From Planotetraspora mira (lineage in GTDB: Bacteria > Actinomycetota > Actinomycetes > Streptosporangiales > Streptosporangiaceae): a DNA stretch of 64,000 bases. Both the position numbers and the translations under genes were made by a program. This document shows positions 61,939 to 64,000 of this stretch, piece after piece (position 1 is the first letter of the stretch; the number at the start of each line of letters is the position of its first letter). The notes under the pieces are model-generated. The model made no database searches. It saw only the letters and a program-made list of their open reading frames with translations, and was not told where the DNA came from. Location: the NCBI RefSeq assembly GCF_016863275.1, contig NZ_BOOO01000034.1:124001-188000 (forward strand), in the 5' to 3' direction.

Positions 61939-62958
61939 TCAGCGGCGCCGCAGTGCCGGGTCGAGCAGCGCGGGCGGGGTGTCGTTCTTCTCGTGTGGGG
62001 CCAGGTCGGTGCCGGGAGCGACGATCGCGTCGATCGCGTCGAGCACGTCGGCGGAGAGCGCGGTGTCGGCGGCGGCGAGCTGCGAATGCAGGTGGTCCAG
62101 TGTGCGGGGACCGATGAGCGCGCTGGTCACGGCGGGATGCGTGGTCACGAATCCGAGCGCGAGCTGAATCATGGTCAGGCCGGCCTCGTCGGCGACCTTG
62201 GCCAACTGCTCGACGGCATCGAGCCTGGCCCGGTTGGCGGGGAGGGTGGTGTCGAAGCGTTGCGGCATGAACGTGGAGCGGCTGGTGGTGACGTCCCGGC
62301 CCTCGCGGATCGCGCCCGACAGCCAGCCCGAGGCCAACGGGCTCCACACCAGAACCCCGAGCCCGTACTGCTCGGTCACGGGCAGCACGTGGGTCTCGAT
62401 ACCGCGCTGCAGGATCGAGTAGCTGGGCTGTTCGGTGACGTAACGGCTCAGGTGGCACTCGCGAGCGGCCCACTGGGCCTGCACGATGCGGTATGCGGGG
62501 AACGTCGAGGAGCCGAAGTAACGGATCTTTCCCGCGCGCTGCAGGTCGGTCAACGCCGACAGCGTCTCCTCGTCACTGGTGCTCGGGTCCCACCGGTGGA
62601 TCTGGTAGAGGTCAACGTGGTCGACACCGAGACGGCGCAAGCTGTTGTTCAACTCGGTGACGAGCCAGCGGCGCGAAGCGCCCTGATGGTTGCGCTCGCC
62701 GCCCATCGGCAGGCTCGCCTTCGTGGCCAGCACGATGTCGTCGCGGCGGCCGGCGATGGCCTTGCCGACCATCTCTTCCGACTCGCCGCCGCTGTAGGCG
62801 TCGGCGGTGTCGATGAGGTTGATCCCGCCTTCGAGAGCGGCGTCGACGATGGCGGTGGCCTCGTCCTGGGTGGTGCGCCCGATCTTGCCGAAGTTCATCG
62901 CGCCGAGCGCGAGGGAGCTGACCTGCACACCGGTGCGGCCCAAGGTGCGGTATCGCAT
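61939..62958 (-). CDS. Aldo/keto reductase
   Basis: A 339-residue NADPH-dependent reductase of the YajO/Tas-like AKR group, from ATG 62958 with GGAGGAAACACAGTC before it. The catalytic tetrad is recognisable: Asp and Tyr in INLIDTADAYSGG, Lys in VLATKASLP, His in YQIHRWDP. The cofactor end is ALGFVTTHPAVTSALIGPRT. Divergent from a TetR gene; repeated sites between the two suggest it is the regulated target, perhaps for reactive carbonyl detoxification. Confidence 0.95.
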   Translation of the reverse strand: MRYRTLGRTGVQVSSLALGAMNFGKIGRTTQDEATAIVDAALEGGINLIDTADAYSGGESEEMVGKAIAGRRDDIVLATKASLPMGGERNHQGASRRWLVTELNNSLRRLGVDHVDLYQIHRWDPSTSDEETLSALTDLQRAGKIRYFGSSTFPAYRIVQAQWAARECHLSRYVTEQPSYSILQRGIETHVLPVTEQYGLGVLVWSPLASGWLSGAIREGRDVTTSRSTFMPQRFDTTLPANRARLDAVEQLAKVADEAGLTMIQLALGFVTTHPAVTSALIGPRTLDHLHSQLAAADTALSADVLDAIDAIVAPGTDLAPHEKNDTPPALLDPALRRR

Positions 62959-63043
62959 GACTGTGTTTCCTCCGTTGCGGGGTGAATCGTGGTGACAGCG
63001 CATGGCTTGGTTGTCGGCCCCTGCTCTGACATCATGAGTAAGC

Positions 63044-63085
63044 GGAACCATGTCCCGTTTGACGATACGGAACGTTGTCCCGTTT
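63044..63085. promoter_or_regulatory. Tandem 17-bp operator sites for the TetR regulator
   Basis: GGAAC-(CA/GT)-TGTCCCGTTT occurs twice in direct orientation, at 63044-63060 and 63069-63085, 25 bp apart, between the divergent aldo/keto reductase and TetR genes. Each contains a partial GGAAC...GTCC dyad. Position and repetition support TetR binding to both. Confidence 0.7.
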
Positions 63086-63115
63086 AGCAAACCCGGTAAT
63101 GGAAGGAAGGGCGCG

Positions 63116-63712
63116 GTGGACGACAGCGACCGAGGCGCAGGGCAAGCGGCCCGGCCCAAACGAGCGGACGCCCGGCGTAACAAGGAAACGCTGCTGGATG
63201 CGGCCGCCGCGATCTTCGTCACGTCAGGCGTGGAAGCGCCGGTACGCGACATCGCGGCCAAGGCCGGCGTTGGGACGGCCACGATCTACCGCCATTTCCC
63301 CACCCGGGCGGATCTCATCATCGCCGTCTACCGCCACCAGGTCGACGCCTGCGCCGAGGCCGGGCCGGCCCTGCTGGCAACCAGCCCGACACCTCACGTC
63401 GCCCTCGGACGGTGGGTCGACCTCTTCGTCGACTTCCTGGTCACCAAGCACGGCCTCGCGGCCGCACTGCAGACCGACAACGCCGGCTTCGAGACGCTGC
63501 ACGCCTACTTCCTCGACCGCCTCCTGCCGGTGTGCGCCCAACTCCTCGACGCCGCCGCGGCCTCCGGTGAGATCCGTCCCGACCTCAACGCGTACCAACT
63601 CATGCGCGGCGTCGGAAACCTCTGCATAGGCGCCGACAGCGACCCCCGCTACGACGCACGCCGACTGGTCGGGCTCCTCGTCGCAGGACTACGCCAACCG
63701 AGGGAGCCGTGA
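63116..63712 (+). CDS. TetR-family regulator
   Basis: A 198-residue regulator from GTG 63116 behind GGAAGGAAGGG. The HTH (about 20-70) reads ETLLDAAAAIFVTSGVEAPV, then RDIAAKAGVGTATIYRHFPT. The ligand domain has the SBP_C-like tail (LDAAAASGEIRPDLNAYQLM, then RGVGNLCIG) common in regulators beside aldo/keto reductases and SDRs. It likely represses the divergent reductase gene. Confidence 0.94.
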   Translation: MDDSDRGAGQAARPKRADARRNKETLLDAAAAIFVTSGVEAPVRDIAAKAGVGTATIYRHFPTRADLIIAVYRHQVDACAEAGPALLATSPTPHVALGRWVDLFVDFLVTKHGLAAALQTDNAGFETLHAYFLDRLLPVCAQLLDAAAASGEIRPDLNAYQLMRGVGNLCIGADSDPRYDARRLVGLLVAGLRQPREP

Positions 63713-63725
63713 GGCGTCGCCAGAA

Positions 63726-63761
63726 TCTACACGGCGGTGATAAAAATCGACGTCGTGTAGA
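63726..63761. promoter_or_regulatory. Inverted repeat before the last SDR gene
   Basis: TCTACACG (63726-63733) and CGTGTAGA (63754-63761) form a perfect 8-bp dyad with a 20-base AT-rich spacer, about 55 bp before the SDR start. Confidence 0.5.
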
Positions 63762-63814
63762 GTTTTGGGCTAAGGGGGCAGTCCAGCTCCTTTCGAGTCC
63801 TCTCTGGAGGAGCA

Positions 63815-64000
63815 GTGCAGAAGCAGAAGTGGCTCATCACCGGCGTCAGTACGGGCCTGGGGCGTGCCTTCGCCCAAGCCGCCTTGGCCGCCGGGCACAC
63901 CGTCGTCGGAACGGTCCGCTCCGAGGAGGACCTGCGGGCCTTCGAAGGGCTCAAGCCCGGATACGCTCACGGCCGCATCCTGGATGTGACTGACGGCGAG
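63815..64000 (+). CDS. SDR-family oxidoreductase, N-terminal part (cut by window end)
   Basis: GTG 63815, five bases after TGGAGGAG, opens a frame that runs off the window: KWLITGVSTGLGRAFAQAAL then AAGHTVVGTVRSEED, the cofactor-binding start of the SDR subgroup with a TGVSTGLG loop. About 62 residues are visible. Downstream of TetR and an inverted repeat, it may belong to the same regulon. Confidence 0.9.
   Translation, partial: MQKQKWLITGVSTGLGRAFAQAALAAGHTVVGTVRSEEDLRAFEGLKPGYAHGRILDVTDGE

Overview
The window is high-GC DNA with Shine-Dalgarno sites close to GGAGG, frequent GTG/TTG starts, 1- or 4-base start/stop overlaps (ATGA, GTGA), many secreted hydrolases, ECF sigma factors and HTH regulators of the MmyB type. 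This points to a filamentous actinomycete. The chitosan/mannan hydrolases, the DUF6529 electron-transfer cluster and the IS5/IS110/IS1380 debris fit Streptosporangiales (Nonomuraea/Streptosporangium-like) or a relative; this is inference from gene content only. No rRNA, CRISPR array, intact prophage or replication origin is seen.

Layout. 1-5.4 kb: an MFS exporter among debris (PEP-mutase-like tail, decayed DNA methyltransferase, two complementary pieces of a SnoaL/SgcJ-type gene flanking an SDR gene). 5.4-8.2 kb: divergent DUF305 lipoprotein and LVIVD-repeat secreted protein. 8.4-8.9 kb: a shrunken tRNA-Val-like gene beside a decayed tyrosine integrase. 8.9-15.7 kb: chitin/chitosan utilisation (GH18, GH20, GH2 exo-glucosaminidase) with a convergent metalloprotease; an in-frame leucine zipper lies just past the GH2 stop. 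15.9-20.0 kb: transposase and integrase remnants around a SnoaL/HTH pair. 20.1-22.7 kb: a translationally coupled two-component system with a DUF998 membrane protein. 23.5-27.8 kb: RDD membrane protein, a lipoprotein, two tandem secreted His/Gln/Arg-rich paralogues, and an HTH regulator. 28.1-31.0 kb: isochorismatase, ECF41 (SigJ-like) sigma factor and its probable FAD-oxidoreductase partner.

31.1-36.0 kb holds a divergent three-gene locus: a 1185-residue TPR-CHAT caspase-like protease facing a small Cys-motif protein and a two-segment membrane protein. It looks like a conflict or regulated-proteolysis module. 37.3-42.3 kb is an envelope redox cluster: cupredoxin lipoprotein, Tat-type metallophosphoesterase, ECF sigma factor, membrane-anchored Rieske protein, DUF6529 membrane protein and vanadium-haloperoxidase-like protein. 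A 160-bp inverted repeat puts the same ECF-like promoter, 5' hairpin and N-terminal codons in front of both the cupredoxin operon and the haloperoxidase.

42.5-48.6 kb: SDRs, an ECF sigma factor, a PadR-SDR pair with two clear operators, and a two-gene hydroxyproline/proline-type pathway (racemase/epimerase plus ornithine cyclodeaminase-like reductase). 48.7-56.2 kb: a 1374-residue secreted hydrolase/beta-helix fusion, IS1380/IS5 remnants, and an ArsR-family regulator with a palindromic operator facing a RibD-type reductase and a questin-oxidase-like protein. 56.3-60.1 kb: secreted GH92 alpha-mannosidase with two LacI-type palindromes upstream. 60.2-64 kb: TerC/Alx behind a candidate yybP-ykoY riboswitch, a TetR/aldo-keto reductase pair with repeated operators, and an SDR cut by the window end.
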